Shown here: positions 35,438 through 48,583 of the stretch, in pieces | Numbering within the stretch: the first letter of the stretch is position 1 | How the letters are laid out: the number at the start of each line of letters is the position of its first letter | Origin: Trebouxia sp. TZW2008 | Lineage: Eukaryota > Chlorophyta > Trebouxiophyceae > Trebouxiales > Trebouxiaceae | DNA: 64,000 nucleotides | Assembly (NCBI GenBank): GCA_002118135.1 | Contig: BDIU01000347.1 | Span: forward strand, 62,001-126,000 | Reading direction: 5' to 3' | Notes under the pieces: generated by a model | Seen by the model: the letters and a program-made list of their open reading frames with translations, nothing else | Databases searched by the model: none | What the model was told of the DNA's origin: nothing | Made by a program: the position numbers and the translations under genes

Positions 35438-38400
35438 TCATTGCCATATGCTCTTCAACATGCACCGTACTGCCACAATTTGCATGCCATCAAGCTTGCC
35501 ATGCGCCCTGAGGACCTCGTTCAATGAGGAGTCCTGCATCTGGGCAAGCCCTAGCAGCACATCCATGTCACCAACAGCATCGCTGAGCTGTCTAACCTGA
35601 AGTGGCAGAAGACGGTGCTGTCCCTTGAGCTGAAGATTGAGTTTGCTTGCCATGTCTGCTACGCTTGTAAGCTGTGCCTCTCTCACTTTGGGCCTTGTCA
35701 TAAGTGGTGCTTGTTGTCCTGTTGCAGTAAGCGCTGCATTCTTTGTTGCGTGCTTTGGAGCTGAGGCTGCTGCTTCTGCAGTGCGTGTTGATGTTGCTGA
35801 TTGATGCTTGGCTGTTTCTTCACACACCATCAGGGCTGTTGCTCGTTTGTGAAGTGATGGTCTGGCAGACTGCAGAGCGCCTGGTGCTTGCACCATCTCT
35901 GGTGGTTGCTTGGATGGTGCACAGGGTTTTTGCATTTCTGCAGACCCATACTCTGCTTCAGCTGCTTTGACAATCCTTGCGAATGCCTTTATGAGTGCAG
36001 CTTGTGTCTCAGGCGCTAGAGGCTCTGTTACATCTGTGATGTCGTTCTGCAGTAGATGGTAAGAGCGACACATGCATCTGAGAAGATGCATGTGTTGCTG
36101 ATGAGTCAGCTCCCACTGCAGAATCTGGCATGGCAGCTGCAAGGCAGCTGGATGCTGCTCTTAAGTCTTTGGCCTGCTGTTTGCTCTTCTGCCTGCAAAT
36201 TCAATCAGATTTGCTGCATAGAAACAAGTGTTGCACACAGTCTGCCATGATACCTCATACTATCAGCCTGTCTGCATGAAGATCATGTGCTGCATGATGT
36301 AAGCATCTTGTTGCTTGTGAGATGCATCAGCATACATGCAAGCAGACATATCAGCATATGCATGCACGTTTGACGACATGCTCAAGGCTTAGGGATGCTC
36401 AACAGTGGCCATGGTACCAAGTGACAACCCCAGCTTCTTACACAGTTTGCTGACATTGCTTTTGTTGATGCATAAGATGCTTGAGTCTTGCCCAGCCCAA
36501 GCACATCCTTACCTGCAATAGCCTGTGGCAGGTCCTGCTTCATAAGGCTTGGATGGCTTGGAGATGCGGCCAGACAAACATGCCAGCTGCTTCTGAGGGT
36601 TTTTAGCAGGTCTAGGTTGCGCCACATTAATGCCTGTAGGCTCAGAGTTGTGCATCCAAGTATCAGCAGTCTTTGTTATTGCTGCTGCTGGTGCGTGCTG
36701 TATGTATGGTGCATTGTCAGCCGCTTGACTGTTGTCAGGGTCGCAGCTGTGCTTGATCTGTTGCAGCTCTGCTGGGTTTGCATCCTCAAAGACTAAGCCA
36801 TTTGTGGGTTTCACGTCAGCTGCCCTGCAAATGTGAACGCACAGCTTGTGGTCATGCAATGTGTTGCCGCCTTTGTCGTAATGATCAGGGACGTCCTTGA
36901 TTGCACCATGCAACAAGGATGTGCCCAGCCCATGCAGTGAGGTATCAATGCTTCACATTGCATGCTCTTGCTGGATTCGTCAAAAGGGCATGTAAGACCC
37001 AATGCAGTCCTTTTATCAATTGTGGCCTCAAGCCACAGCCAAAGTGGATTTTGTACATGCTCAAATCCCTCAAATACGCTACTTCACAGTCTTTTGCCAG
37101 CTTGCATATCTGCACTGCTGGCATCGCCAGTGACGCTGATCAGCATTGCGCAGTATCCATCGCAGGTTGAGGGATGCAGCAGTGGCAAGCAAGAGTCTCC
37201 ATACCGTTCTCTTGGCAACAGCTGCAAGTCTGCGTCTCAATCCCAATCCCATCCATACCGCACACCTGGCAGATATTGTATGTGGCCAAGATTGCATCTT
37301 GCCTTGCATTGATGCCACTGCCATGCTGTGGGTTGATCTGTTCACAGGGTGTACTGCAGTCTTGCTGTAAGACGTCTGCATACAGCGTTCATGTCTGGTT
37401 GAATGCATCTACCTGATCCTGGTCCACTGGACGTGGGAAAGCAATCTGCATAGAGCAAGAAAAGAGTGGTCTGAGTTTGGGTGCATCTGCCTCCAGCATG
37501 CAGAGAATGCCTTCCCACATTGCTTGACCACTGGGTGTTGCTTACTCCACAGACAGCGTTAGCTAGGGCAGGAAGCAGAAATCCTGTTTGGAGTTGCACA
37601 CACAAATAAGAATGAAGGCGGCAGCAGCATTGATTGCAAGAGCAAGTGAAGGCAAGCACTGGGACGTTTTACCTTGTGGGGCTGCAACGGCGGCTGATCT
37701 GGAAGTCTCATCAGCTTGAAATACCATCTGTTGAGATCACCCCGCCATCTGCTGTCATCAGCAAGCCAGCCTTCAGCCACCTGCAGTGACTGAACAATGT
37801 CACTGAGGTGCTGAGGCTGCAAACTTGACAACACCAAGATATGACTCCTGATATGGACATGAAGTGCTTGCTCAGAAAATCACCAAAACATGGGAAGCAA
37901 TCGCGCACCAAGACAATCAGGGTCATCAACATGCCCTGTCAGGCTGTGTCAAGTGATAGCAGTGCCGTAGTTGCCTTGAAGGGAGCAATGACAGCAATGC
38001 TGAACGGTCGTGACAAGATGCACAGGCCTGTCTTACGTCGTACTTGCCGCAGTACAGGTACAGATAGTCACTACTCGAAGCAGAGTTCTCCTTGAGCACC
38101 TTACAGATGACACGCACAGGCAAACCTGCCTCCATGTTAGCATGAAAAGCCAGCACATCTGCCTTGAGCTTTGTGCTGCCTGCAAAGCATGTCATAGCTG
38201 CTGAACTTGGTTTCTGTAGTCTCAAATACGCTTTGAGGTGTGCAGGCGATGACCTGCTCCTGCTTACCCGCCTGGTACAGCAGAAAGTCACGCCCAGACT
38301 GCTGTAGCAAGCCTCCCACATTTTTGTGATAGCCACCACCGTCTGAAGGACCATTAGCCAGCATTGCATGCAATGAGTCACCGAACAGAAGATGCTGTTG

Positions 38401-38582
38401 TGTTTGTGAGGACTCAAGCTACCTACTTGACAAAACAGTATACACGTGCTGAACAGGGTGGCCCCTATAGCAAATTGCTCCTGCAGGGGAGGAGTGGAGT
38501 TCCGCATCTATGAGATCTTGCCTGTATTGGAATGTAGTGCCAGGCTCTGGATCTGCAAAACTAGCAAGCTTGATGGACGGGT
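35438..38582 (-). CDS. SRA/YDG-domain protein with PHD-like finger, tandem copy B
   Basis: Exons 38582-38427, 38342-38268, 38197-38037, 37780-37673, 37364-37110, 36824-36513 and 36192-35438 parallel copy A. SRA landmarks in order: PGTTFQYRQDLIDAELHS, HVYTVLS, GGGY, GLPVRVICKV, YLYLYCGKYDV, RWYFKLMRLPDQPPL. Family role: SRA domains bind modified cytosine in DNA (UHRF1, SUVH and VIM proteins). Next is a Cys-rich PHD-like finger (CQVCGMDG ... TCSCC ... LACHCC), a low-complexity linker and the C-terminal module (AVGDMDVLLGLAQMQDSSLN). Lesions: 5 bases are missing in the finger exon compared with copy A (255 against 260 nt), its donor has changed from GT to AT, and the start of the last exon is out of frame with the module. 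The finger is therefore broken; the module is intact. Upstream exons are unresolved. Confidence 0.7.
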
Positions 38583-39247
38583 CTGCTGATGTTGATACCA
38601 AAACATGGCGGCCTACCTGGCATTCGTCTCCAAGAAGGCCCTCAACTGCAAATTGATGTTGCTTTCTGTTGTGGTAGGCTGGAAGTACTTGTGAAGCCCA
38701 GCCTACAACTGTGGGTGGCGACGACCATACGACTTCGAAAGCTGATCACTATTACGACGGCAGCCTCAGGCTTCCACTTTTGCCACACAGCAGGGCAGGC
38801 AAGCTTTGCCTTAGATCAGACTTGTTGCACCTGAATTTTCTACGCTTGGCTTATCGCTTGCTCAGGCAGCTGTGAAAGTCAGCAAGCCAGCACTCAGAAA
38901 AACATCACAAAGCTCTGCATTTGAATTGCTGTTTCAGATTTGGAAAGACCACTTTCCACATTTCCTCAAGAGCCTTAAGCACTCAAGCATTTACATGGGC
39001 ATGCGGCTCATACTTAAGCAATGCAGCCTGTGGCAGCCAAAGCGATCATCTGTACTGCCGAAGTTGCATGCAAGCGTCAGATTAAGCTTGAATAGAATCC
39101 GTGGCCTTGCCCCATATGCATGCCAACGTGTTCAAACTGTGAACTTTGTGCTGGAACGCCTTCAGATAGCCAGGCATACATTGCATGACTGGCACGTTTC
39201 CCAGCATAGAAACAATTTCCTGATTGCATCCTGTGACCTGCACATGC

Positions 39248-42200
39248 TCAGTGACAAAGGTTTTTCAGCATGCACTGCACTGCCACAATTTGCATGCTGT
39301 CAAGCTTGCCATGCGCCCGGAGGACCTCATTCAACGAGGAATCCTGCATCTGGGCAAGCTCTAGCAGCACGTCCATGTCACCAACAGCATTGCTGAGCTG
39401 CCTAATCTGAACTGGCAGAAGTTGGTGCTATGCCTTGAGCTGAAGATTGAGTTTGGTTGCCATGTCTTCTACACTTGAAGGCTGTGCCTCTATCATTTTG
39501 GGCGGTGTCAGAAGAGCTGCTTGCTCTCCTGCTGCAGTGGTCGTTGCCTGTTGTGTTGCATGCTCTGGTGCTGACGCTGATGCTTCTGCAGTGCCTGTTG
39601 ATGTTGCTGAATGATGCTTGGCCGTGTCTTCCCTTACCACTAGCGCTGTTGCTGGTGGGTGAGGCAAAGGTGTGGCTGACTGCAGAGCAGTTGGCAGCTC
39701 ATTTGCAGCTTGTACATTGTCCAGTGGCTGTGTTGATGTTGCACAAGGTTTTGGCATTTCTGGAGACGCAAACTATGCTTCAGCTGCTTTGACTACATCG
39801 CTAATGCCTTTGCTAATGCTGTTTGTGTCTCAGGTTATGGGGCCCTGTCACGTCAGTGATTTCGGTTTGCAGTAAGTGGGAAGAGAATGCCTGCGTAGGT
39901 GATGCATCAGCGCCTGCAGCAGAGGCTGGCATGGCAGCTGCAAGGCAGCTGGATGCTGCTCTTGTGGGTTTGACTTGCTTCTTGCCCTTCTGCCTGCAAG
40001 GTCAGTCAGCACTGATGTAATACTGCAGGAATCAAAGTTTGGACACTGTTCAACACCATCCCTCATGCTAGTAGCTTGTTTACAGGGTGACCATGACCTT
40101 AAAGATGTAAGCATCTTGTTGCCTGAGGGATACATCAGCACGCAAGCATGCAGATACACCTGTATGTATATGTGTACATGCATATATACATGCAGACAGG
40201 TTGGCACATGCATGCACATCTGCATGCATGCACAAGTGCTAGGAGTGCTGAAAAATGGCTATGATACCAATTGACAGCCCACAGTTTTGTGCACAAAACG
40301 CGACATTGACTTTGTTGATGCATTGCTACCTCGCCCACTCCTGCATCCACACACATCCTTACCTGCAATAGCCTGTGGCAGGTCCTGCCTCGAAGGGCTT
40401 GGGTGGCTTAGAGATGCGGCCAGATAGACATGCCAGCTGCTTCTGAGGGTGTTTAGCAGATCCAAGTTGCACTGCATCACTGGCTGTAGGCTTGGAGATG
40501 TGTGTCACTGTATCATCAGTCTTGCCTATTGCTGCTGCTGGCGTCTGCTCTTTGCATGGTGCATCGTCATCTGCTTGACTATTGTCAGGAAGACAGCTGC
40601 ACTCAATCTGTATCAGTTCTGCTGGGTCTGCGTCTTCAAACACTGCACCACTTGTGGGTCTTACGTCAGATGCCCTGGCAAAGCAGACACACAGCTGTAT
40701 GCTTGTCTTCACTTTGGCTGCTATTGATGTAGTGATGCCATGCTGGCCTTGTTTGCACCATGCAGTGGAGCACAAGAATGGAGCTAATGCAACAGAGTGC
40801 CAATGCTCTGCATTGCATTCTGTGATTGCAAGCATGAACATGTACGCTACGAACCCAACAGGCAATCATCCACAATACTATTCGCTCGGTGAAGTTCACT
40901 CATACCCTTTGACAATCCTCAAGATGTAGCCAGACTAGATTGTGCACGTGCTTCAATCCCTCTGATATGCTACTGTAAAGTCTTTTGGGCGTTTGCATAC
41001 CTGCACTGCTGGCATCGCCAATGACGCTGATCAGCATTGCGCAGTATCCAACGCAGCTGCGCAGAAGGGATGCAGCATTGGCAGGCAAGGGTCTCAAAAC
41101 CCTTCTCTTGACAGCACCCACAAGTCTGCATCTCAATCCCATTGCCGTCCATGCCACAAACCTGGCAGATGTAGTATGTGGCCAAAACGACATCTTGCTG
41201 TGCATTGATGCCACTGCCATGGTGAGGTCTGACCTGTTCACATGGCGTGGAGCAGTCTTGCTGCGTACAGCCTCCATGTCTGGTTGAAAGCAGTTGCCTG
41301 ATCCTGATGTCTTGACACCTGGAAAGCAATCTGCACAGCGCAACAAGACTGTTGTTTTTTGTCTGGTTAAAAGATCCTCGACATACAGTTGCTGCCTTGC
41401 TTGTGTTCACTGAAGGTATGCCAGTGGACACTGCTCATCTCAAACACAATGCCAACTGGGCAAAAAGCAGCAATCTTGCCTGGTTTGCATATGCAATTAT
41501 GACTTGAACGTGACAACACAATTGACAAGGCAAACAAACTTTGCTGTGATGATTAGCAATCAACAAGGCTGTTTGCTGCACAATGCCTGTGACTAAAACT
41601 GCTTCTATTCATGAAGGGTCTTGTCATGAAGCCTGGCATCATAGAATGTCTTGTCTTTCCTTTCTCTCTGCTCCCTATATTGACTATCAGGACAACAACA
41701 TAAAACAGGCACTGTGATGAATTACCTTCTGTGGTCGCAAAGGTGGCTGGCTTGGAGGCCTGACCAACTTGAAGTACCATCTGTGGTTTTCGCCCCGCCA
41801 CCTACTGTCGTCAGCACGCCAGCCCTCTTTCACCTGCAATGCATGCATGATGTATTTTGTGATGGTGCTGACTCTGCAACAAAATGCCCTGAATGCAAAC
41901 AGAAGGCGTGCTCCAAACTGCAGACATTGAAAAGAAACAGCTGACATGACATCCAGGGCTGTCAACATGTCATGTCACGCCATTCTACGCATCAGAAACT
42001 TCATGGCTGCATGAAATAGGAGCAGTGACAGCAGTGTAGCATAGCAATTGCAAGGTGCGCATTCTTGTCTCACCTCATATTTGCCACAGTACATATACGC
42101 ATAGTAGCTGTCCCGAGTAGGGTTTCCACTGGGCACCTTGCGAACAAGACGCACAGGGAGACTGTGCTCCATGTTGTTATGGAAAGCCTTCACATCTGAA

Positions 42201-42605
42201 GCAAGCCTTGCTGCATAGCATGTCAAACCCATCAGCATTTGGTCTCTGCAACCCCTCATTATGAGGGCAAGCATGCAAGCGTATGACCCACTTACCTGAC
42301 TGGTACAATAAAAAGTCACGTCCAGACTGCTGTCGCAAGCCTCCCATATCTTTTGTATAGCCAGCACCGCCCAGAGGGACATTCACAAACATTGCATGCT
42401 TGTCAGAAGCTGCTGACGGGTCATTGGAAATTGAGGTCAGGATACCCACTTGACACAACAGTATATACATGAAATTCAGGTTGCTCCCGACGGCAAATTT
42501 CTGCTGTGTTGGAAGAGTGGAGGTCTGCGTCTATAATTTCCTGTCGAGTTTGGAATTGAGTGCCAGGCTCTGGATCTGAAAAGCAAGCAAGCTTGAGAGT
42601 TGTTT
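39248..42605 (-). CDS. SRA/YDG-domain protein with PHD-like finger, tandem copy A
   Basis: Exons 42605-42450, 42409-42296, 42243-42074, 41833-41726, 41260-41001 and 40674-40363 join in frame, then a last exon from 39993. SRA landmarks: PGTQFQTRQEIIDADLHS, VYTVVS, GGAGY, SLPVRLVRKV, YAYMYCGKYE, WYFKLVRPPSQPPL. The finger exon is intact: ICQVCGMDGNGIEMQTCGCC, ETLACQCC, HWRCQQC, ending W-x-C-x2-C like PHD and ADD fingers but without an obvious His ligand. SRA proteins read methylated or hemimethylated DNA, so a nuclear epigenetic role is inferred. In the last exon a one-base deletion plus several stops (reading ends at TGPHNLRHKQH) cut off the linker and module. The module itself also has a TAG at 39428-39430 where copy B has CAG. 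Copy A may therefore be a functional SRA-finger protein without the module. Start unresolved. Confidence 0.75.
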
Positions 42606-43446
42606 CTGCTGGTTTTGGTACCAGGTTGCTGCATGTCACCTTGCATGGTCGTGTACGGAAGAATTCAGGGCTGCAACCTGCTGCGCGGGATGCTTTTGAA
42701 GTTTTTGCTTTGGTGCGATGGAGCTACTTATCGAAAGCCAGCCTGTATCTTGTGGCTGCGACGATCTTTTAGACTTAGATCAAGCTTGTCAGCAGCCACA
42801 ATAGGTTCATTCCACAGCGCGGCAGAGCGTTTACAGCTTACTTTGGACTTCGCATGTTGCATCGCCGCGCGTGTGCATGCTCAGCTACTGACATTCGCAG
42901 CCGTGGCCATGCGACCTGTCTTTGACTGTGCGCAGGGTTTCTTTGCGCTGAAGGGCAAATGGTTTCAGAGCTTACTAGGCAATTTCAAAGCAAGCCAGCC
43001 AGCAAGCAGGCTCTCAAGCAATCAGCGCACGAATCTCTCAACCTAAATGCTTTTGGAAGGACATACATGACACATTTTCGCGATTATCATACTTTGAACA
43101 TTGCAATTCTCTTGAACGATCATGAATTCCAGCCTGCCACTTCATCACTATTTTTTGAAAAGCATTGTCAGCAGCTGATACTCGTCCCCAGCAATCGCTG
43201 AAAATGCTATTCTGTATTATCCATGTCTTTGCTGTCACAATGAGCATTGGTCATCACAGCATCAACGTCGGAATTTTGGTGGCTGCTCTGAACTGGGGAT
43301 TTCATGCTGTCACACCTGTTTTTGCAAGGCAGCGTCCACATAACAATTTTGGGCGCCAAAGTTGCAGCAGGACAGGTAGCCTGAGCTGAACCAAGCATGA
43401 CATCAATCCCTCCCCTCTCTTCTTCCTTGCCAAATGTTGTCAGCAC
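42606..43446. other. Upstream flank of SRA copy A
   Basis: Patchy similarity to the flank of copy B (about 38600-38900), for example GCCAGCCT...GTGGGTGGCGACGA-type sequence, shows that the duplicated block reaches beyond the modelled first exon. First exons of both genes may lie in these flanks. No secure exon identified. Confidence 0.4.
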
Positions 43447-46400
43447 CTATATGCCATGTATAGTCCTCGCCTCACTCAGCACTGCCTTCACTTTGTCTGT
43501 AGGTTCATCTCGAAGGAGATCAGGTGAAAACTTGTCAGCAGACTTTTCTCCCAGTAGACCCAGGAAGGAGTCGACCACAGCATCTCCCAGGGCCTTTAGA
43601 TCGTAGCCACCTTCCAAAAGGAACACACATCGCCCTCCTGCATGTTCAGATTCACAGGCGTTTTGGTGATGTATCCCAACGCTATTGACATATGATATGT
43701 GACAATTTGACATCACCTGCATCTGTCCAAGCACTTGACTGACAAAGTTTGAAAGGTAGTGATTTACAAACATCTTAGGACAGACGATGCGCGGAATATA
43801 CCCACATTGAGATCTGACAATCGTTGCTAGCAGATGACAGATATCCATTTGATGACACTACAGATAAGCAAATGCCAGGTGTCATTGCTGTCACACAGTA
43901 GGCCATAGGCTCAAGCACCCAACCGGCTCAGCCTGCCATTCGATCAATATTGTGTGAGGATCACTGTCCGCAGCTGCTGTAACATAGGCCAAAATGTAGT
44001 TATGTGCTTGGTTGATATCTCCGCTGTCATACAGCAGGGCTTGGGCAAACCACCTGCTATGGCATTGGCCAGCTGCTTGACTTGGGCTGCAAGGTGATGG
44101 AAGGTAGAGGTTCTGAACTGCAAGCCTGCCAAAGGGTCTCGCCAGTGTGCATCAAAGCCAGCGCTGACCTGCACAGCTAATAAGACTTCAATTTCAGACC
44201 ATGACACAATCATGAGTCAAGCAATCGCTTATGATTGCCGACCAACAGAAGGCCATAGAGATAGTTTTGTCACCAGACTTATCTCATGCGACTGTCCATG
44301 AGACAAGAATTTCACATGTGCCGAGCCTTAACAAGCTGTCATGAAAGGTGTGAATCTAGTCATCCGGTGATTTTATTGAAACGTCACATGTATGCAGGGC
44401 AGCCTGCTGACGATCAACTGTTGTGCAGCTTTTTGGAAGCAGTTTGAGGTTGTGATGAAATAACACTTTGAATTGCTTTGTGTGCAGTCTGGCAGGAGAG
44501 GGGTTTGGTTTCGACAGCAATGCAACAGTGCGAAGCAGGAGTTGCAGCTTTTGTCGCCCTACCAAGATGATGTCTGGCTTGAACCTATGCGCTGCAGGGG
44601 CTACTACTTCCTCGAAGGCAGCTCTTATGGCAGCATCACCTGAGTCACCTGCAAATTAAACCCATATTGTAAGCACTTGCTTGACGCCCAACAGCACATC
44701 TGCATACACATGATTGCTTCTCCATTTGGGCTGATTCTGCATATGTAAAGGCAGTGCCAAGGCTCAGCTGCCAAATGCACGCTTGCAAATTAACACACTA
44801 GATATCATGCGCAGATCATGCAGCTGCAAATGCAGTGGATCACAAATAAGACTGTGTACAGGAACCACATGATCAAATTGGCTTAAGGTGTCATGCCAAG
44901 GTGGGAGGCTCGCCATCAGTATCCAAAATTCACCAACGGGGATGAAGCACAGGGGAGGAAAGCAGCATTTGCACAGATTGTGGTCCTGCCCAACACATAC
45001 ATGCCTATTCTGCTATGCATCAGACTTTCATGCCCCAATCTGCAGACATTTTTGTCCTGCAGGTGTCCTATCTTTATGGCAATCTCAGGCAAGTCGGTTA
45101 TCTTGCAGGACAAGAGGGTCTGTTTTGGACAGAGTGGTTTTATAGTTTGGCCAGATTGAGCCTAATCATGACTTTGTGATTGTATGCGCTGCACTCAACT
45201 CTGTTTGAGAGGAAGGGGCACCCGGCAGAGGTATGTTGATGGTGGCACTGTGGTTGAGACTGCAAATTGTATCAATCCCACTGAACATTCAGGCCATAAG
45301 AGTGCACCTGGTAAAACTATATTGATAATTGCAGTCCGTTACAATGGAGGAGTTCCTAAGTTGCATGAATTGAGCTCAGCTTTGGCTTGTATAGCGGCGC
45401 ACCTGGCAAAGGTATATTGATGGTAGCATGCTGTGCGTTTGCCCCTCCCACCTCTTGTAGCTTGCCAGTGCCAGGGTATGAGCCTTGCTGATGTGTGCTG
45501 ACAAACAGAATGTCGGGGTCATCATAGAAGATGTCATGAGTGCCATTGCCATGATGCACATCATAGTCAAATATCATCACCTGCATATGGCGCAGTCAGT
45601 GTCGATTCACAAAGTTTTGGCAGTGTAGATTGAAGCTCTGGCTTTCACTAGTTGGTTAATGTCCTGGTGCATGTTGATTGGTGCGTGATTTGGTCTAGGC
45701 GCACGAAGTCAAGCAAACCCGCCAGCAATTTCGGAGCAGAGTCTGGTATGAACAATATGATATAGGCATGCCCAGGGAAGCGTGGGTTGCCTGCAAAGCA
45801 ACCAAAGCAAGTAAGGCAACAGGACAACAAGTTGCAATCCTGGTCTGTCAGCAAAGACCTGAGGTCAATGAAAGCTCAAGCTTACCCTTCACAAGCCATG
45901 CTGCTGCTGAGCATAGCAGGCAGCCATGGCGTCAGCACTGAACAAGCCCTTACCCTTTGCAAGCTGCGCTGCTGAGCATAACAGGTGTTGATCAAGCAAG
46001 ACAAAACAGAAGCAAGTGGCACTTCACATCTGTCAGCCAACACCTACAGGCCATCCAGGCACTGGTTTACCCTTTGCAAGCCATGCCGCTGCTGAGCATA
46101 GTGGGCAGCAATGGCGACAGTGCTGAACAAGCAGAAGCCGGGCCCCCAAGGATGCATCATTCGCTTGACTTTTCTATATTAGCACGGCATCCATGAGTTG
46201 AATCTGTCACACCACCAACTCAAGGCTTACCCTTTGCAGACTGTGCCGTTGCTGAGCATAGCGGGCAGCAATGGCAATTGTGCTGAACAGGCAGAAGCCC
46301 ATACAGGACTGCCGCACTGCATGATGCCCTGGCGGCCGGCAGATGCCAAACCCTGCTGGCACAACCCTGGCAGAACCTTCCTGCCCTCTGCTTGCTGCTG

Positions 46401-47513
46401 CTGCTGCTGCTGCCTCTACACAGTGGTCCACTAGACTGAGAGCAGCACCTGCAGCCTGACAAAGAATAGATTTCTGTAATCTGCAGCACTTGCTTTGCAG
46501 CTGTTGAAATCAAGTTGATGTTGTAAAAATGTCAATTTGAAAAATTACTAGATGTCTCTGCCCTTGTCTGGCACCAGTGCAAGAAAAAGCTGGGCCATCA
46601 GCTCTTGTGACGCTATTAAGTGACCAAGCAAAGCCTCACCCTGTCATGGCTGCAAATGATGTCAGAGTCATGTCAAGTTGTGAAACAACCATGACCTTTA
46701 AGCAGAGAAAGTCTCATCTGCAGCAGGCCCTTTGCATTTACACAACTAATTTTGCAACAACTTCCCTTCAATGAGGCTTTGATATATAGTTAGAAGTGGT
46801 CATAACCTGAACAATTCTTTGTGTCTCTTTCTTGGGTCATTCATTTTAGAATAATCATTCAGGATATGACAATGCATAAGCTAAGCACTCACCTGCAGGG
46901 CGTCCTGATAGCTGCTAGAGGTGACATACGTTGGCGCAGATTCTACAAGTGTGTAAGCTGAGGGTTCCTGCAATTGCTGCACCACCTGCTCCAGAGCTGG
47001 TGGGTATCTGTGGTCATGCACAGCGCACACCTCAGCTAGGGTAGCTGGGCGGAAGCTGTCCAGGCTTTGAATCTGCATGGAACAACGCCATGTTTGACAC
47101 GTGTTAATGTAGACATTGGACCATCAACAGTAGCTGGACAGAAGGTGGCTAGACTTTGCATCACACAAAGTCGTGTGTAGCGTGTGCTGGCATAGACAAT
47201 GCACAACTTATCCCCATGGATTTGTCAAATGCATGGCAGTGCGCTCATGCAATTTGCTGCTGTGTCACACACACTGTTCAGCCAATCACTGTTCAGCCAA
47301 GCACTGTTCAGCCAAAGATTGTCAAGCTAAGCATTGCTCAGCCAAAGACAATTGCCACACGTCTCGCATGCTGACCTGCAAGGGTCTCTGGGCAGATGTA
47401 AGCTGTGATGTCTCAAGCGCTGAAAGGATTGCTGGTATGCGTGCAGCGCACTCAGAGTGGCCAGGCATGTCATGATAGGTTCCAGCTGCTGTGGCATAAA
47501 TGATGCTGGGCGA
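43447..47513 (-). CDS. HDA14: Class II histone deacetylase, HDA14 type
   Basis: Seven exons (47513-47376, 47072-46893, 46455-46231, 45580-45403, 44648-44563, 44168-44054, 43637-43447) give 370 residues in frame, ending at TAG 43447. Catalytic motifs are complete: [65 protein letters not shown] and LLEGGYDL; these include the His pair and the Asp-x-His and Asp zinc ligands. The sequence resembles Arabidopsis HDA14 throughout, including the C-terminal [19 protein letters not shown]. In plants HDA14 is a plastid/mitochondrial lysine deacetylase, so a transit peptide is expected. The first exon or exons, in 47514-48400, are not resolved. A poly-Ala run (about residues 112-118) is an oddity. Three exons have decayed tandem copies. 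Confidence 0.92.
45205..45345 (-). repeat. Two decayed copies of the end of an HDA14 exon
   Basis: The exon ending ATINIPLPG (45403-45580) is followed in transcript order by [14 protein letters not shown] at about 45215-45275 and [11 protein letters not shown] at about 45295-45335. Both retain the GGTGC-type donor context but lack the upstream catalytic part. Confidence 0.8.
45875..46145 (-). repeat. Two decayed copies of the end of the HDA14 GHHAV exon
   Basis: The exon ends [20 protein letters not shown] (46231). At about 46060-46140 the minus strand reads [20 protein letters not shown] followed by GGTAAACC, and at about 45880-45955 [18 protein letters not shown] followed by a stop. Each copy keeps the donor context but not the HHA catalytic half. 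Confidence 0.85.
47100..47165 (-). repeat. Decayed copy of the HDA14 exon starting [11 protein letters not shown]
   Basis: The minus strand reads [13 protein letters not shown] immediately upstream (transcript order) of the exon that begins [14 protein letters not shown] at 47072. Confidence 0.65.
47270..47352. repeat. Short tandem repeat GTTCAGCCAAxCACT
   Basis: Units of 12-16 bases related to ACTGTTCAGCCAA are repeated about five times in an HDA14 intron. Confidence 0.75.
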
Positions 47514-48583
47514 CTGCAAGCTAGAGTTTTTGTCCACAGTCTGTTGACAAGTTACAGTCTTATGCAGGCACCTTGCCTTGCTTGGTCTGCGGCCAATAGG
47601 TTTGTTCTGCAATTATCATAGGTCTGAGGGTGTATGATGCATTCAAACGTCAGCCCAGAGCTTCAGCCTGATACCTTGAAGGCTGTGAAGGGCTTCCAGT
47701 GTGGCAAAGCATGCTTCAAAGACTGCATGACTGTCTTTTTGGAGCCTGAAATCAATCCAGAGCGGGGAAGCGGAGCTTCTGTCAAGTGCAGCTGCAGCAA
47801 AGTCAGCCTCAATGACAGCTGCTGACCAGCCTGAGGCTTAACTTGGCAGCTGCTTCTGCAGCACAGCTATTGCCTCACTAAAAGAGCTGCTGCAGTCACA
47901 CATCACGGCTTAGACTGTGGAGCTTGCAGTTGAGGCAACAATTGATATGACCAGGTGCAATGTGCGCAAGCTGAAGCTGGCCCAACGCAATCATGTGGGG
48001 CTTGCGCATGCAAGCTCTGATGTGCCTGGCAAGTCCATATATCCTCACCTGGGCAGTAGAACAATTCCGCACAATAGAAGATCACAGCTCGTTTGTCGGA
48101 CAAATCTGGTGACCCTGCTCAGCCACTGGGCCCTGATCAACGTCGATGTCGCAGATCGCGGTTTGAACTGCTGACATGCATGTCGACATGCTGCAACCTG
48201 CAACACTGGAATGCAAGGCGCAAGCGACTTGAGCCTAAGGTTGAAGCTGAGCGCACAGTCTGCTGGCAGCTCAATATTTCACGCCGACTCCGAAGCTCGT
48301 CGACGCAAAAGCATTGCTTTCACGAAGCGGGCCCCGCAGAGTACTGTGACGTCCTTGGCTGATCAGCTGCTTCAGATGTGCTCAAGTCACGCGTTGCCAC
48401 TTTGAACACTCACTGCATCTCAAAAAGACCAGTCTGAAACGTGATTTGAGCCAGCGCATGCGAAAAAAGCGGCGCTGCGTGCAACGCTCTGACAGTTCGA
48501 CTTGATCTGTTGACCTAACTCACCCCAGGCATGGGCTTGGCTTGCCACTTGACTATGTGGAGGCTGCCTCGCTTGTGATCACA
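47514..48583. promoter_or_regulatory. HDA14 5' region and divergent promoter with the ankyrin gene
   Basis: HDA14 (minus) and the ankyrin gene (plus) diverge here. 48090-48540 is CG-richer than its surroundings. The missing N-terminal exon or exons of HDA14 should lie between 47514 and about 48400. An open minus-strand segment at about 47700-47815 (FRLQKDSHAVFEACFATLEA) is a candidate exon, but its phase does not fit the next exon. Confidence 0.45.
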